NCBI GenBank assembly: GCA_964020975.1
Contig: OZ026614.1
Coordinates: 1,549,204-1,613,203, forward strand
DNA length: 64,000 nucleotides
DNA from: Hermodice carunculata
Taxonomy: Eukaryota > Annelida > Polychaeta > Eunicida > Amphinomidae
Direction: 5' to 3'
Shown: positions 13,505 through 43,765 of the stretch, in pieces
Numbering within the stretch: position 1 is the first letter of the stretch
Layout of the letters: every line of letters begins with the position of its first letter
Notes under the pieces: generated by a model
Told to the model about the DNA's origin: nothing
Databases searched by the model: none
The model's input: the letters and a program-made list of their open reading frames with translations, nothing else
Program-made: the position numbers and the translations under genes

Positions 13505-14540
13505 ACAAGGGGCATTTTCATGAAGTTTCACCATAACCTGCAAGAGAGTTGTGGTCAAGTGAAAAAGTATTGCAAAAATTGCTCAAAAATGCATTAATAA
13601 AAATAGAATGTAAAATGCAGCACCACCTGTTGAGCAAAATAAGGTCTAGGGGTCCCTGGAAGTGTTCCTACGTAATTTCAAAGCAATTGGCTGAATGGTT
13701 TTGGAGACCTTTTTTAGATCCTCCCCTAAAAAAAAAAAAAAAAAAAAAATCACTGGAACGTGACCATTTGAACAATCTGGACCTACACAAACTGCATCCA
13801 CACAAGTTTGAAGTGGATCTGGCAGATGGTTTTGAAGAAGAAATCAAAAATGTGCATTAATATTGCATTCCCTATTGATTTACACAGTAATCAATAGGAA
13901 TGTCTGCATTAACCTTAAAGTGCCAAAAATGAATAATTTGTTAAAAATCTGAGATCCCTCGTTATGCCACTCAGTGAACTTTGACCTTTCCACGAGGCAC
14001 ATCCCCACCAGGTTTCAGCATAGTCTGATAGATGGTTTTGGTGAAGTTGAAAATGACAATACTATTTATCTAAAGAAAAAAAAAATGCAGTACCACCAGT
14101 TGACAGGCATTCCTGTAGTTTATGCACAAATGAAAAACTTGTGCGTCAATGTTAAATTCTCACACCAGTACATGCAGTTTGCGCACATGATCAACTGTCT
14201 TTCCCGAACATGAATCAGATGTATATAAAGAACAAATAAGGCAGATGTATGTGTAAATATTTATTCAATTCATTGCCATAAAAAAAACAAAAAAGTCTGA
14301 CACACGTTCGTCATCACAACTGAAGTTTGCACACATGCTCAATGTGACCTTGTGAACAAATTAGGGGGTTCACCTGCAGATGGCACACAAATCGCCAATT
14401 TCTGCATAGACTACAGGAACACCAGTTGAACAAATAAAGCTCTGGGGCCTTCCAAAAGTGTCCATATGGCATTTCGAAGCAATTGCCTCTGTGGTTTTAC
14501 AGAAGATTTTTTCAGACTTTGCCAAGAAATGAACAAGAGT
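13505..14540 (+). repeat. H1 repeat, old copy split by a MITE
   Basis: Decayed H1 modules (CAAAGCAATTGGCTGAATGG, AAGTTTGAAGTGGATCTGGC) with the MITE 14104-14421 inserted in the CACCAGTTGAACAAAT module. Confidence 0.6.
14104..14421. mobile_element. MITE with perfect 8-bp target duplication CCAGTTGA
   Basis: CCAGTTGA at 14096-14103 and again at 14422-14429 brackets 318 bp. Inward ends are inverted: TTCCTGTAGTTTATGCA on the left, TTCCTGTAGTCTATGCA read from the right. An 8-bp duplication fits hAT-type elements. The target is within H1, so this insertion is younger than that H1 copy. Confidence 0.75.
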
Positions 14541-14879
14541 ATCATGTTGATGCTTTGCTCCAGTGACAGGAATCTGCAGTTTCTCCAAGTGCAGACTTTC
14601 CTGTTCTGTACATGTACTGTATTAGTGCTTACCCACAAGTGACCAAAATTTTGATATTACCACGAAATAAGCCAATATGTCAGTTTGACTTTTAGATGTC
14701 ATTCAAAGTCAAAATTAACCACTCTAAAATGAACCCCATTAGTACTTGTTCATTGAATGTGTAACAGTAACCATGGGCCTGGCATCTACTGTTGCTAAGA
14801 GTATGGACCTCCATGCTAAGATCTAAGCCAACATGTCAGATTTGCTGAGTCAGCAAAATGCTTGAGTTCCACAACACAC

Positions 14880-15170
14880 AAGCCAGTAAAACATATCCTT
14901 GTGGACACCTCCATACTCTGGACACCTCTGTAATGTGGACAGATTTCCCCAGTCCCAAATATTTTAAACCTCTGGGCCCTAAGAGCTGATGTATCAGCTC
15001 TAAATACATTGAGTTACAAAATGATTAGTGTCCAGAGGGTTTCATCTAATGGACACCTCCCTAATGAGGACACCTGTCTAATGTGTATTGAGGACACTTT
15101 CTTTCATAGCCCAAATGCAAAAATTAACCTGCCTAATGTGGACACATCACATAACAAAAAATGCCAGTCA
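14880..15170. repeat. Decayed 'GGACACCTC' MITE
   Basis: Repeated GGACACCTCC / CTAATGTGGACA words in both orientations, as in the TA-target MITEs elsewhere in the window. Ends are too worn to place. Confidence 0.4.
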
Positions 15171-15559
15171 CCACAAATTCCCTAGTTCTCAACTTTCAAT
15201 AGCCAGTTGGCAGGTGTAATCTCAGTCACAGGCGACTGACCTTAGCATGTTTAACTTGACTGAAGTTATCCATAGTCAGTGAACCAAGCAGGCCACGAGA
15301 ATGTGTAAACAAACATTTGGGTCCCAATCAAAAGGGATTAATTATTCAGTTGAGTAGGGTTATCACAGTAAGTCAGTCATATCAAACAAAACAAACTTGT
15401 ATTATGACATGGACTGGACAAGATTTGAAAAGCATGTACACATACATTTGTAAATTTCTACTCATTTTCTGTTTTCATTGTTTTTTTTTTAATTTTATTT
15501 ATTTTTTCGGTAATACATTTGTCTGCTATTGACAGGTTTCACTATATATGCATCCCTTG

Positions 15560-15960
15560 TCAGATAATACACAATTATCACATCATCATCTCCTTCACAT
15601 TTGGTGTAGGTCCACTAGGGTAGTATCTACATGTCAAAGCAAAGTATATTATACAACAATTTAGCAATGCATGTACTGCAATGCATACACTGTACTGCTA
15701 CTATATGCGTATACAGTGGTAGCACTTATTAACACATGATCAAAGTTTGATATCTCAAAATTTTGTCAAAACTAATCCCATCATTTTCAAAAACTTGCAT
15801 CATGTATATACTCTCATAAGATTTCACATAGTCCTAGTCAACCATTCTGTAGAAGTCAAAAATATTGCTAACACACAAAAATTCATCGGAAAAAAGTGGA
15901 AAAAAAGCACAGTGCCACTTAGTGGCTAAAATGTGAACTACATGACCCTAGATGTAACCC
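15560..15960. repeat. Dispersed repeat, paired with 17800-18150
   Basis: Shares CATCATCATCTCCTTCACA, TGTACTGCAA..ATGCAT and TTAACACATG-type words in the same order with 17800-18150. Confidence 0.5.
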
Positions 15961-16038
15961 TGTATACTATTGAAAGCAATTGGTGTAGTAGTTCCTGGAA
16001 AGAAAAAAAATAAATAAATAGTAATAAAGTGGAAAAGA

Positions 16039-16058
16039 TGATTTGCTGTATTGCAAAT
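16039..16058. repeat. Hairpin GATTTGC-tgtatt-GCAAATC
   Basis: One of four hairpins of this type (also 16611-16630, about 27667-27692 and 57366-57386), each next to the 145-bp tandem monomers or fragments of them. Confidence 0.6.
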
Positions 16059-16610
16059 CAGTGTGTGTGTGTGTCTTCAAAGCATATTGGTATTGCAATG
16101 TACAACTATTCCATAACACAAGAGTAGAAGTTCGAATGGCATCTCTATCTATTATAGCTTTGAATAGAACGGAAAAACATGACCCATATTCATAAATGTC
16201 AAACCCAGCAATGACAGCAAAGAGATTCCAGAGTTGCCAGAGCATCAACATTCATCTTCCAATATCAATGTGAAGAAGTTATTCAATATTTAAAATTTCT
16301 TATTGTGCTACTTAGCATAATTTAAATTGCTACAACTTTTGTTTTTAATTTATTGACATGCCCAATGGTCAACAACCCCCTGGTAGAAGTTGGAATGACA
16401 TCTCTACCTATTTTGTTTTGAAGATATTCAAGATTTAAAATTTCAAAAGCCCCTAAGTTGCATAATATTAAACATTTTCATTCCTCGGTATAAAAAGGCC
16501 CAACTCCTTGTATGCAGGTACAATCATGCCAAGTTTGGAGCTTCTATGTATAATGGCATCAGAGAAAAGTGTCAGACAAATTCACTGGTAAAGAGAGAAG
16601 TAGAAAAGAA

Positions 16611-17698
16611 GATTTGCTTCACAGCAAATCTGTCTGGATGCCTTCAAAATGAGAACAGTTTGAAATGCTACACTTTGCCATTGTTCAACATATTCTAAAT
16701 TTTGTGTATTCACCTAATTTGCATAAATATTAAAATTCTGCAACTTTGGTTCATGGTTCATTAGATGCGGCTATGTCACAAACCTAAAAATTGAAGTTGG
16801 AATGGCACCTCTATGTACAATAGATTTGCAGCTGTTGAAGATTTCAATTTTGTGTATTCACTTAATTTGCATAAATTAAAATTTTACATTTTGTTTCATT
16901 GGATGCGTGTATGTTACAAACCTTTAAATTGAAGTTAGGATGGCACCTCTTTCTATAATAGTTTTGAAGTTATTCAAACAGACTTAAATTTTGTGTATTC
17001 ACCTTATTTGCATAAATCAAAATTTTACAACTTTGGTTTATGGTTCATTGGATTTGGCTATGTTACAAACCTTTAAATTGAAGCTCGAATGACACCTCTA
17101 TTTGTAATATTTTCAAGCTATTCAAGATTTTAATTTTGAATATTCACCTAATTTGCATAAATTGAAATCCTACAACTTTGGTTCACAGTTCATTGGATGC
17201 AGCTTTGCTACAAACCTATAATTTGAAGTTGGAATCGCTACTCTATAATAGTTTTTGAGATAGTTATCTTTTAAATTTTTCAATGCCCCTTATTAGCATA
17301 ATTTGAAATTCCACAACTTTCATTTACTGTTCACTGTATTAGCAGGTGTCACAAACCTATAAATGCTCGTTGAAATTTTGTGTCTATCTGCAATAGTGTG
17401 GAAGATATGGAGCTTTTAAAATTTTAATTGCCCATCATTTGCAAATTTTTAATCATCATGACTATTCAAAACCAAATGGCAAAATTTCATTGGTAGGTCA
17501 GTCACCATGGCAAGTTTGGTGGTTTTGGGAATAATAGTGTCTGAGAAAAACTCCAGACAAATTTGGGTGCCATGGAAAGAAAGAAAGAAATAAAGAACAC
17601 GAGGAAAAACAATATGTCTGAGTTGGCACCCAGACATAATAAAGAATGCGAGGAAAAACATGTCTGGGTTAGCACCCAGACATAAAGAAAGAATTTTA
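16611..17698. repeat. H5 repeat: hairpin-bounded array of about 145-bp monomers
   Basis: Starts with GATTTGCT-tcac-AGCAAATC and ends near the hairpin TGTCTGGGT-tagc-ACCCAGACA (17661-17682). Between them a monomer recurs about six times: ACAAACCTTTAAATTGAAGT, TGGAATGGCACCTCTAT, TTGTGTATTCACCTAATTTG, CATAAATTAAAATT. Monomers are well diverged. Related monomers also precede it from about 16280. Confidence 0.75.
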
Positions 17699-17799
17699 GG
17701 AAAAACAAAAAAGAGTGTGTTGACACATACACTTTAATTAAAATATATTAATAAATAAAAGATACCAATACATAAAATTCATAAAAAGTAGAAAAAATT

Positions 17800-18150
17800 A
17801 TTGCATCATCATCTCCTTCACAAAGCTGGCAGAGGCCACCTGGGGAACATTAGTGTGTCAAACCAAAACATTCAATACAATGTCAAGCTATTTGACAATA
17901 TTGCAATGTGTTCACTGTACTGCAAGATGCATGTATAGCATTAGCACTTACCAACACATGGTTCCAAAGTTGGATATCCCATAGCTTCATAAAAAAATTC
18001 ACATATCCACATCATTTTTCAAAATTTTCAGTACCTTTAGTCAGATTGTAATCTGATATATAATTTAATGCAATTCTGTTCAGCTGTTCATGAGAAGTCC
18101 AAAGTAGCCTTGACACACAAAAATTAATTAAACTAGAGGCCCATGAGCCT
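17800..18150. repeat. Dispersed repeat, partner of 15560-15960
   Basis: Direct copy in the same orientation, strongly diverged. Confidence 0.5.
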
Positions 18151-19980
18151 AATACTTGGCTGACATATATTCTGATGACCATCATCAAAAATTCATTTCC
18201 TGAAATGCATTCCTTCTATGACCCTGAGATATTAGTCAAGGTCATCCATATGAAGCAACGAAAGACTTCCAAATGAACACACATTTGTGATACCTTCGGT
18301 GTTGTTCCCCTTACTCAATTCAATGTTTTCTACAACTTTTGGTCTGTATTTTTGGTAATACATGTAGTGTAAATGGTGGCACTAAACTTCAATGCATTTT
18401 TGTCTTTTTGCCCGAATGTCATCAATGCCTAGTTTTGTAAACATTCATGAAAATTTTTTTACAAAATGTACATTCTTAATATTTTCACATTTTGGTCTTA
18501 ATATCAAGTAATACTACAGGTGGCACCAACAATTGTGAGCTCAACCGAGATTTTAGACACTTCATAAGTCCTGAAAGCAATATGAGCAATATATCTTGAA
18601 AACTGTGGACTGTATCATCCTCAAACAAAAGTTTATGGAGAGACACATGGATGGACAGACACGAGTGATAGCATAACCTCTGCTCTCTGGTTGGTCAACC
18701 AGTTAACACATGCATAAGAGACCCTCGATTGGGTGCTTTTCTGGTCCAACTATAAATGTCTAATCTTGACATGTTAGCCAGAATGTATAACAATGAGCAT
18801 GTCCCTTGTTCTTGTCACCTTTTTAACAAATCTGCGTATTCAAAATACATGCAATGCATTCACAATATCATACCTCAGTGCTGCTTTAGCCAAATATGAA
18901 TGTCTTATCTTGAAATGTGAAGCAGGATGCATGAAAATGGACCTACTTGTTGCTCCTGTGACCTTGAGAATATGTCATGGTCACCCAAAAATACATGCAT
19001 AAATCCTTTATAGATCACTGGCCGCTTCTTTTTTTGTGAATATCCACATTCATTCTGACACGATTCTCGAAATGTGGAAGCAGCATACATGAAAATTAGT
19101 TATTTGTTACTTCAGTATCCTTGATGGATATCATCAATAACTAACTTACTTGTACATGGATATCCTGATAGCCACAAGTACGCAATAAATGTAGCCAGGC
19201 CACCTTTCACAGTGCTTGAGATATCAAGCCACATGAATAGACACCTACTCCCCTGTCCTTATGTTTCTGTTAACTTTGGGGGCAGGGGGTATGATCCCCA
19301 CATGTGTACAAGAAAGAAGAGAATTGACCCTGTTGACCTTGAGCTTGGGTCAAGGTCATCACTTGCCATGCAAGGTACATGTGATATAATGACATCACTT
19401 CATATGCACCCACATAAAATTGTGTTTGTTTCATTGTTTCCTTTTGTAAAATATCCATAAAGCTTTACAAAATATAAACATGTACATTGATTTCCAACCA
19501 AAATCTCTGACCCTGTCCATAGAGATAATGATATGCAATAATACATGCAGACTGATAGATGAACCAATGGCATAACGAAAATCTGTCGAAAACATGATGG
19601 CTACCACCTTAAAACGCTGTAGCCACACAGAGAAATGAATGCCTCATCTATATGTGTGATCATTGTAATGCGTAGAAGTGAGTAACAGTGATCAATTCTC
19701 TGGACATTTGTTTATTATTGGCACTATGTGCTTACCACATAATTACAATGGAGTCCATGTACTTTAGTGAATGAAGTTCAGTAGAAGGTATGGGTGTCAC
19801 GGTACAGTACTTCCAGAAGAAACCACTTGGTCATTTGTTTCTAATACAGAGTTTATCAGTATTATTTCAGCAGGTGCAGAACAGAATGTTTTATAACTGA
19901 CCAAAGTCCCATGATAGATGAAAAATTTCTGCTGTAAAGTTCTGTAGTTTTAAACACTGAATGCTGCAACTATTGCTTTA
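18151..19980. other. Gene-free stretch with AGGTCA-rich repeat
   Basis: Contains TGACCT/AGGTCA words (for example 19325-19360) and GACAGAC tracts near 18655. No exon recognised. Confidence 0.45.
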
Positions 19981-19988
19981 TCTTGCCA

Positions 19989-20700
19989 ATCAAGATCAGT
20001 ATCCTTCAAACTGGTCAAACTCTTAAATGGTGGTCAAATGTTTACACTTTGGGATCCTTACTTATCCAGTTCTTCAGATATTGCATGCAAGAAATTCTGA
20101 CAGAATAAATATGGTTTGAAATTGGGTCTAGGTAACTGTCCTTTAGACTTGATCTAGACTTTTACCAGTGTGATCAACTGTAAAAATTTATCATTATCTT
20201 AGCTCATCTGGTTCTTATAAAACTGTGTACAAGAAAGTAGATAATTGACCTTGAACTTGGGTCAAGGTCATCATTGTTTGAACTCAACATAGACTTTATA
20301 ATGCTAAATCAACTGTAAAACTTGAGCCATACATGAACCAGCTTTCTGGCTCTCAAGATTTTGTCACAAGAAATTAAAAAAAATTGAGTCAGACCCAGTG
20401 ACCTTGAAATTAGGTCAAGGTCATTGAAGAGAATTGACCTGGTGACCTTGAACTTGGGTTAAGGTCATTGTCCTTCAAACCTGACATTGACTCTGAGAAG
20501 GGTGATCAACTGTAAAACTTTCATCATCCTAGCTTATCTGGTTTCCAAGATATCACACACAAGAAATTCAGAGACAATTGAACCTGGACATCTTGAAATT
20601 GGGACAAGGTTATTGTCCTTCAATTCAATATAAAATCCTAATTCAGTGAGTTGCATGGCCCCAGCCCACCTGGTTCTTGAGATATCGTGGGCAAGAAATT
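19989..20700. repeat. Tandem units of about 165 bp with TGACCTTGAACTTGGGTCAAGGTCA
   Basis: About four units, each with a TGACCTTGAA..GGTCAAGGTCAT pair (20246, 20398, 20441, 20583 decayed) followed by TTCAAACTTG..GATCAACTGTAAAA and AGCTCATCTGGTTC-like words. Confidence 0.7.
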
Positions 20701-20729
20701 GACATGGATGTACACGCATGCATTTGAGC

Positions 20730-21400
20730 AACAAAAATTAAGAAAAAAAAACTTGATAGAAATCCCCCAAGGTACATCCCCAACAATTTTGATGTGAATC
20801 TGGTTGACAGTTGAAAATTAGAATTACTATCACAATCCCCTCTGACTTACACAGCAATCAATTGGAATGATGGGCAGAAGGTCCACAAACCACCCATAGC
20901 TACACTTGACTGACAAGTCAGCTGAGGTAAAAATTGCAGAGCCATCTGTTGAAAAGATCAATGTCTAAGGATCTCCAGAAACGTGATTGTTGGGCTTTCA
21001 CGGTTCCAAGATTTTTAAACAATTTACAATAAATAAACGAAAAATTCATAAAAAATCGACAATCACTGGAGCTTACCATTAGGAAAAATTCAGTACAAAT
21101 TGACTCTTTATAAGTCCCCATCAAGTTTAAATGAATCTGGCAAATGATTTTGGAGAAATCCAAAATTTGAATTGTCAGGGCATTCCAATTTAGTACACAG
21201 TAATTAGTAGGAATATTAACTAATAAGTACACAAACTGAAAAATTAGCCAAAAATTGGGGATCTAGAGCATCCTTTCCTAGTGACCATCTGTGTTTGACC
21301 CTGCAACAAGCTACATTTCAACCAAATTTCAGCATAATGTGAGTGACAGTTTTGGAGAAGAAATTGAAAATAGCAAAAACACAAAAATTAATAACAAGAG
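20730..21400 (+). repeat. H1 repeat fragments with end hairpin at 20904-20931
   Basis: First fragment ends in ACTTGACTGACAAGTCAGCTGAGG. A second starts directly after it. Confidence 0.6.
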
Positions 21401-21534
21401 GATTGTGATAGCCCCAAGTTCAGCTAACTATGTATTTACAAAATGATGTGGTTCTTAGACCTTCAGAAAAAGGTCAAGGTCACCTTTCTTGAAGACAATC
21501 ATATACAAAATCTAAGTACTGGCTCATTGAATAA

Positions 21535-23697
21535 GAGGGCTGTGTGAACAGCCCATGCTCAGCTGGTCTTGACATTCATCACACTTGCAGCTCTAGGAAC
21601 TTGGGAAAGGATCAAGGTCACCCATGTTCTGAGTAAGTCTGACCTTTATACAAGAACACTAACGTGCAACATCAAGGTTCAAGTAGTTCTCAAGTTATAA
21701 TGAAGAGTAAAATTCATGTATGTTGCACGGTGACCCCAGAAACGAGGTCAAGGTCATTCATGTACTGTCTAAGCATGACCTTCATACAGACACATTAACA
21801 TGTGCAGCATCATGGTACTAACTCAAAACAGATCTCTTATTATCAAGTAAACAGTAAATTTCGTGTCAGTTGTCCTGTGAAATAGTATAAGAATACCCAT
21901 TCGCTTACATAGTAATCAATAGCAAAGCTGCATTGACCGATAAGTACACAAATTGACAATCCTTAAAAATCGGGAATACAAAGCAGTGCCACCTAGTTAA
22001 CAACTTTGTTTGACCCTTCCACAAAAACATATCCATCACATTTTAGCTTAATCTGAGTGACCGTTCTGAGAACAAGTGAAAAATAGCAAAACCATACAAA
22101 AAATTCATAAAAAAATTAGAAAAAAATTGCAGTGCCACCTGGTGAACAAATTGGGAACTAGGTGTCCCTGGGAGTGTCTATGTAAATCAAAGCAATTGGG
22201 TGAGCGGTTTCAGGAGAAGAGTTTTTCAGGTTGACCCAAAAAAGAACAAAAAAATTTATTAAAAAAAAACAAAAATCAATAGAGCATGACCACTTGAACA
22301 AACTTGGTAGACATCCACCCACGGCACATTCCCACCAAGTTTGAAGTAAATCTGCTCAAAATTATTCAAGTTATAACCATTACAAGAAATTCCCATGTTA
22401 AACTTTCCTATAGATTAAAACTTAGGTAAAGATTCTTGAAAAAAAATCATAAAAAAATCCAAAATTCATTGGAACACGACCATTGGAACAAACCTGGTAG
22501 ACACCCACCCAAGGTACATCCCCACCAAGTTTGAAGTAAATCTGGATGACGGTTTTGGAGAAGAAGTCGAAAATGTAAATGAGCATTAGAATGCCCATTG
22601 ACTTACATGGTAATCAATAGCTATTAGGTGCATTTACTGAAAAGTAGCTTAATTGAAAAAGTCGTTAAACATCAGGAATCTGCAGCATTCCAACATAGTG
22701 AACGACATTGTTTGACCCTTCCCAAAAGAACATATCCACCACGTTTAAGCTTAATCTGAGTGACGGTTCTGGCGAAGAAGTAGAGAATAGTTATATTACA
22801 AAAAAAATCATAAAAAAAATTGAAAAAATTTGCAGGGCCACCTGGTGAACAAATTAAGAACACGGAGTCCCAAGGTGTCTTCCTGTGTGATATCAAAGCA
22901 ATTGGGTAAGTGGTTTTGGAGAAGAAGATGTTTTAAGATTTGTCCAAAAAAAGAACAAAAAAATTCATTTAAAATAAAAAAATCACTGGAGCATGACCAT
23001 TTAAACAAAACTGGTAGAAACCCACCCAAAGTACATTGCCACCAAGTTTGAAGTCAATCTGGATGACGGTTTTAGAGAAGCCGAAAAAGTGAATTAGCAT
23101 TAGAATGCCCAGTGACTTCCATGGTAATCAATAGGAAGCTGCATTGACCGATAAGTACCCGTATTGAAAAAATCGTTAAAAAATCAGGAATACACAGGAT
23201 TCCCACATAATGAACAGCTTTGTTTGACCCTTCCACAAGGAACATATCCACCATATTACAGCTTAATCTGAGTGACGGTTCTGGTGAAGAAGTCGAAAAT
23301 AGCTATAACACACAAAAATTCTTTAAAAAAAATAGAAAAAAATTGCAGCACCATCTGGTGAACAATTAAGAACAAGGAGTCCATAGGTGTCTTCCTGTGT
23401 GATATCAAAGCAATTTGGTAAGCAGTTTCAGAGAAGAAGATTTTTTAAGATTTGCCCTAAAAAGAACAAAAAAATTAATTAAAAATCCAAACATCACTGG
23501 ACCGTGACCATTTGAACAAACTTGGTAGACACCCACCTAAGACACATCCCCACGAAGTTTGAAGTGGATCTGGAGAGATGGATTTTAAGAAAAAGTCGAA
23601 AATGTGAATTGTGGACAGACAGACGATGACAGACAGATGGACGACGGACGACAGACCCTCACAAAAGCTCAGCTGACTGACAAGTCAGCTGAGCTAA
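21535..23697 (+). repeat. H1 repeat, near full-length (about 2.2 kb)
   Basis: 5' hairpin GGGCTG-tgtgaa-CAGCCC at 21537-21554; 3' hairpin AGCTCAGCTGACT-gac-AAGTCAGCTGAGCT at 23666-23695, preceded by GACGGACGACAGAC. The interior alternates two related half-modules ('CAAGTTTGAAGT.AATCTGG' and 'CATGTTTCAGCTTAATCTGA' types), each ending GGTTTTGGAGAAGAAGTCG or a close variant. Nothing in it resembles a transposase, so it is non-autonomous. Confidence 0.8.
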
Positions 23698-24430
23698 AAA
23701 TTAATTTAAAATCAGGGATCCTTAGCAATGCCACCTGCTGAATAACTTCCGTCAGATCCTTCCACAAAGAATATTTCCACCAAGTTCCAAGATATTCTAA
23801 AGGACAGTTTTGGAAGAGAAGCTGAACATAGCAAAAACCCACAAAAATCCATTAAAAATAGAAAAAAAAAAAATTACACCACCACCTGTTCAACAAATAT
23901 AGACAAGTCCCAAGGAGTATCCTTATGCAATTTCAAAGGAATTGGCCACACATTTTCGGAGAACATTTTTTAAAGATTTTGTCCAAAAATGCAACAAAAA
24001 GTTCATAAAAAATACAAACATCACAGGAGCATGACTGTTTGAACAAACTGCATAGATACCCAACCAAGGTAAATCCCCACCAGTATTAAAGTGGATTTGG
24101 CTATCAACCAGTTAAGGTCTAGGGGTCCCCAAAAGTGCAATTTCAAAGCAATTAGTGAAGCCGTTTTAAAGATTTTTTTTTTTTTTTTTTTTTTTTAATT
24201 TTGCCAAAAACATGAACACAAAATTTGAAAAATCCAAACTCATTGGAGCATGGCCATTTGAACAAATTTGGTAGAGATCCACCTAAGATAGATCCCCACC
24301 AAGTTTGAAAAGGATCCAGTGAATGGTTTTGGTCAAAAATGTAAATGCAAATGGATAATGCCAAGGACGATGACAGTGGACGACCAACCATCCCATGAGT
24401 ACAGCTGACTGATAAATCTGCTGAGCTAAA
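23698..24430 (+). repeat. H1 repeat, second unit in tandem with the previous
   Basis: Continues directly after the hairpin of the preceding copy and ends in a worn AGCTGACTGATAAATCTGCT hairpin at about 24400. A poly(T) run of about 24 lies at 24173-24196. Confidence 0.65.
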
Positions 24431-24516
24431 AAAAAATACTTTAGCAAAATCTTTTTTCCACCATACTAATTTACATTAACATAATTATTTACATATAATA
24501 CAATACAATCCAGGTT

Positions 24517-24522
24517 TTTAAT
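24517..24522 (-). promoter_or_regulatory. Candidate ATTAAA polyadenylation signal for TMEM143
   Basis: An ATTAAA hexamer on the minus strand about 75 nt after the stop. No AATAAA is closer. The downstream 24430-24510 stretch is AT-rich and ends in the H1 repeat, so a short 3' UTR is plausible. Weak evidence. Confidence 0.3.
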
Positions 24523-24594
24523 TTCATACAATCTTTCAAAAATGATGCAAATAAATAAAGAGAACATTGCAAATTGGAAGCCCCATGTAAGTCT

Positions 24595-43435
<18,841 letters not shown>

Positions 43436-43479
43436 TTTGAACCAGCGAACACTTTGTGCGCATGGTTGGCGCAGATCAC

Positions 43480-43490
43480 TGCGCATGCGT
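43480..43490. promoter_or_regulatory. NRF1-like site TGCGCATGCGT
   Basis: Near-perfect match to the palindromic NRF1 consensus YGCGCATGCGCR. It lies 45 bp upstream of the TMEM143 ATG. A half-match GTGCGCATGG lies at 43456-43465. NRF1 is known to drive genes for mitochondrial proteins and many bidirectional promoters. Confidence 0.55.
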
Positions 43491-43504
43491 TTTGACCCAT
43501 AATA

Positions 43505-43516
43505 TTCCCGCGAAAA
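43505..43516. promoter_or_regulatory. E2F-like site TTCCCGCGAAAA
   Basis: Overlaps the E2F core TTCCCGC on one strand and TTTTCGCGGGAA on the other. It lies about 160 bp upstream of the GINS2 ATG. E2F control of GINS genes is established in vertebrates. A TTGGCGC core is also present at about 43466-43472. Confidence 0.5.
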
Positions 43517-43675
43517 ACCCATTGTTGCCATTTGGGAAGATGCTGAACAAAGGATCGGAAGCACTTGCTTCATAATAGCTCTGAAAGTGACCCCCTGAAT
43601 CAGGAAGGTGCTAATCCAAGATACCGGGCAGATTGATACCATTACTCAGCCGTCGTGCAGCTGCAGCACACAGCG

Positions 43676-43765
43676 ATGGATCCATCAGAAGTGGAATTTT
43701 TAGCAGAGAAAGAAACGATCAACATTGTTCCTAATTTTTCGCAAGATCAGATCTTCCTAATCGGG
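43676..43765 (+). CDS. GINS2: GINS2 exon 1
   Basis: ATG in GCGATGG context, 30 codons ending ...DQIFLIG, donor CGGG|GTATGC, phase 0. It matches the human [20 protein letters not shown] start almost residue for residue, which fixes the start codon. Confidence 0.96.

Larger units (their letters stand above)
43436..43675. promoter_or_regulatory. Divergent (bidirectional) promoter of TMEM143 and GINS2
   Basis: The 240 bp between the two start codons is richer in CpG than the flanking introns and has no recognised repeat. It contains TGCGCATGCGT, a second GTGCGCATGG, TTGGCGC and TTCCCGCGAAAA. No TATA box is seen. The pairing of a mitochondrial gene with an S-phase replication gene over a short CpG-containing spacer fits the bidirectional promoter class common in animals. 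Start sites are not visible from sequence. Confidence 0.75.
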
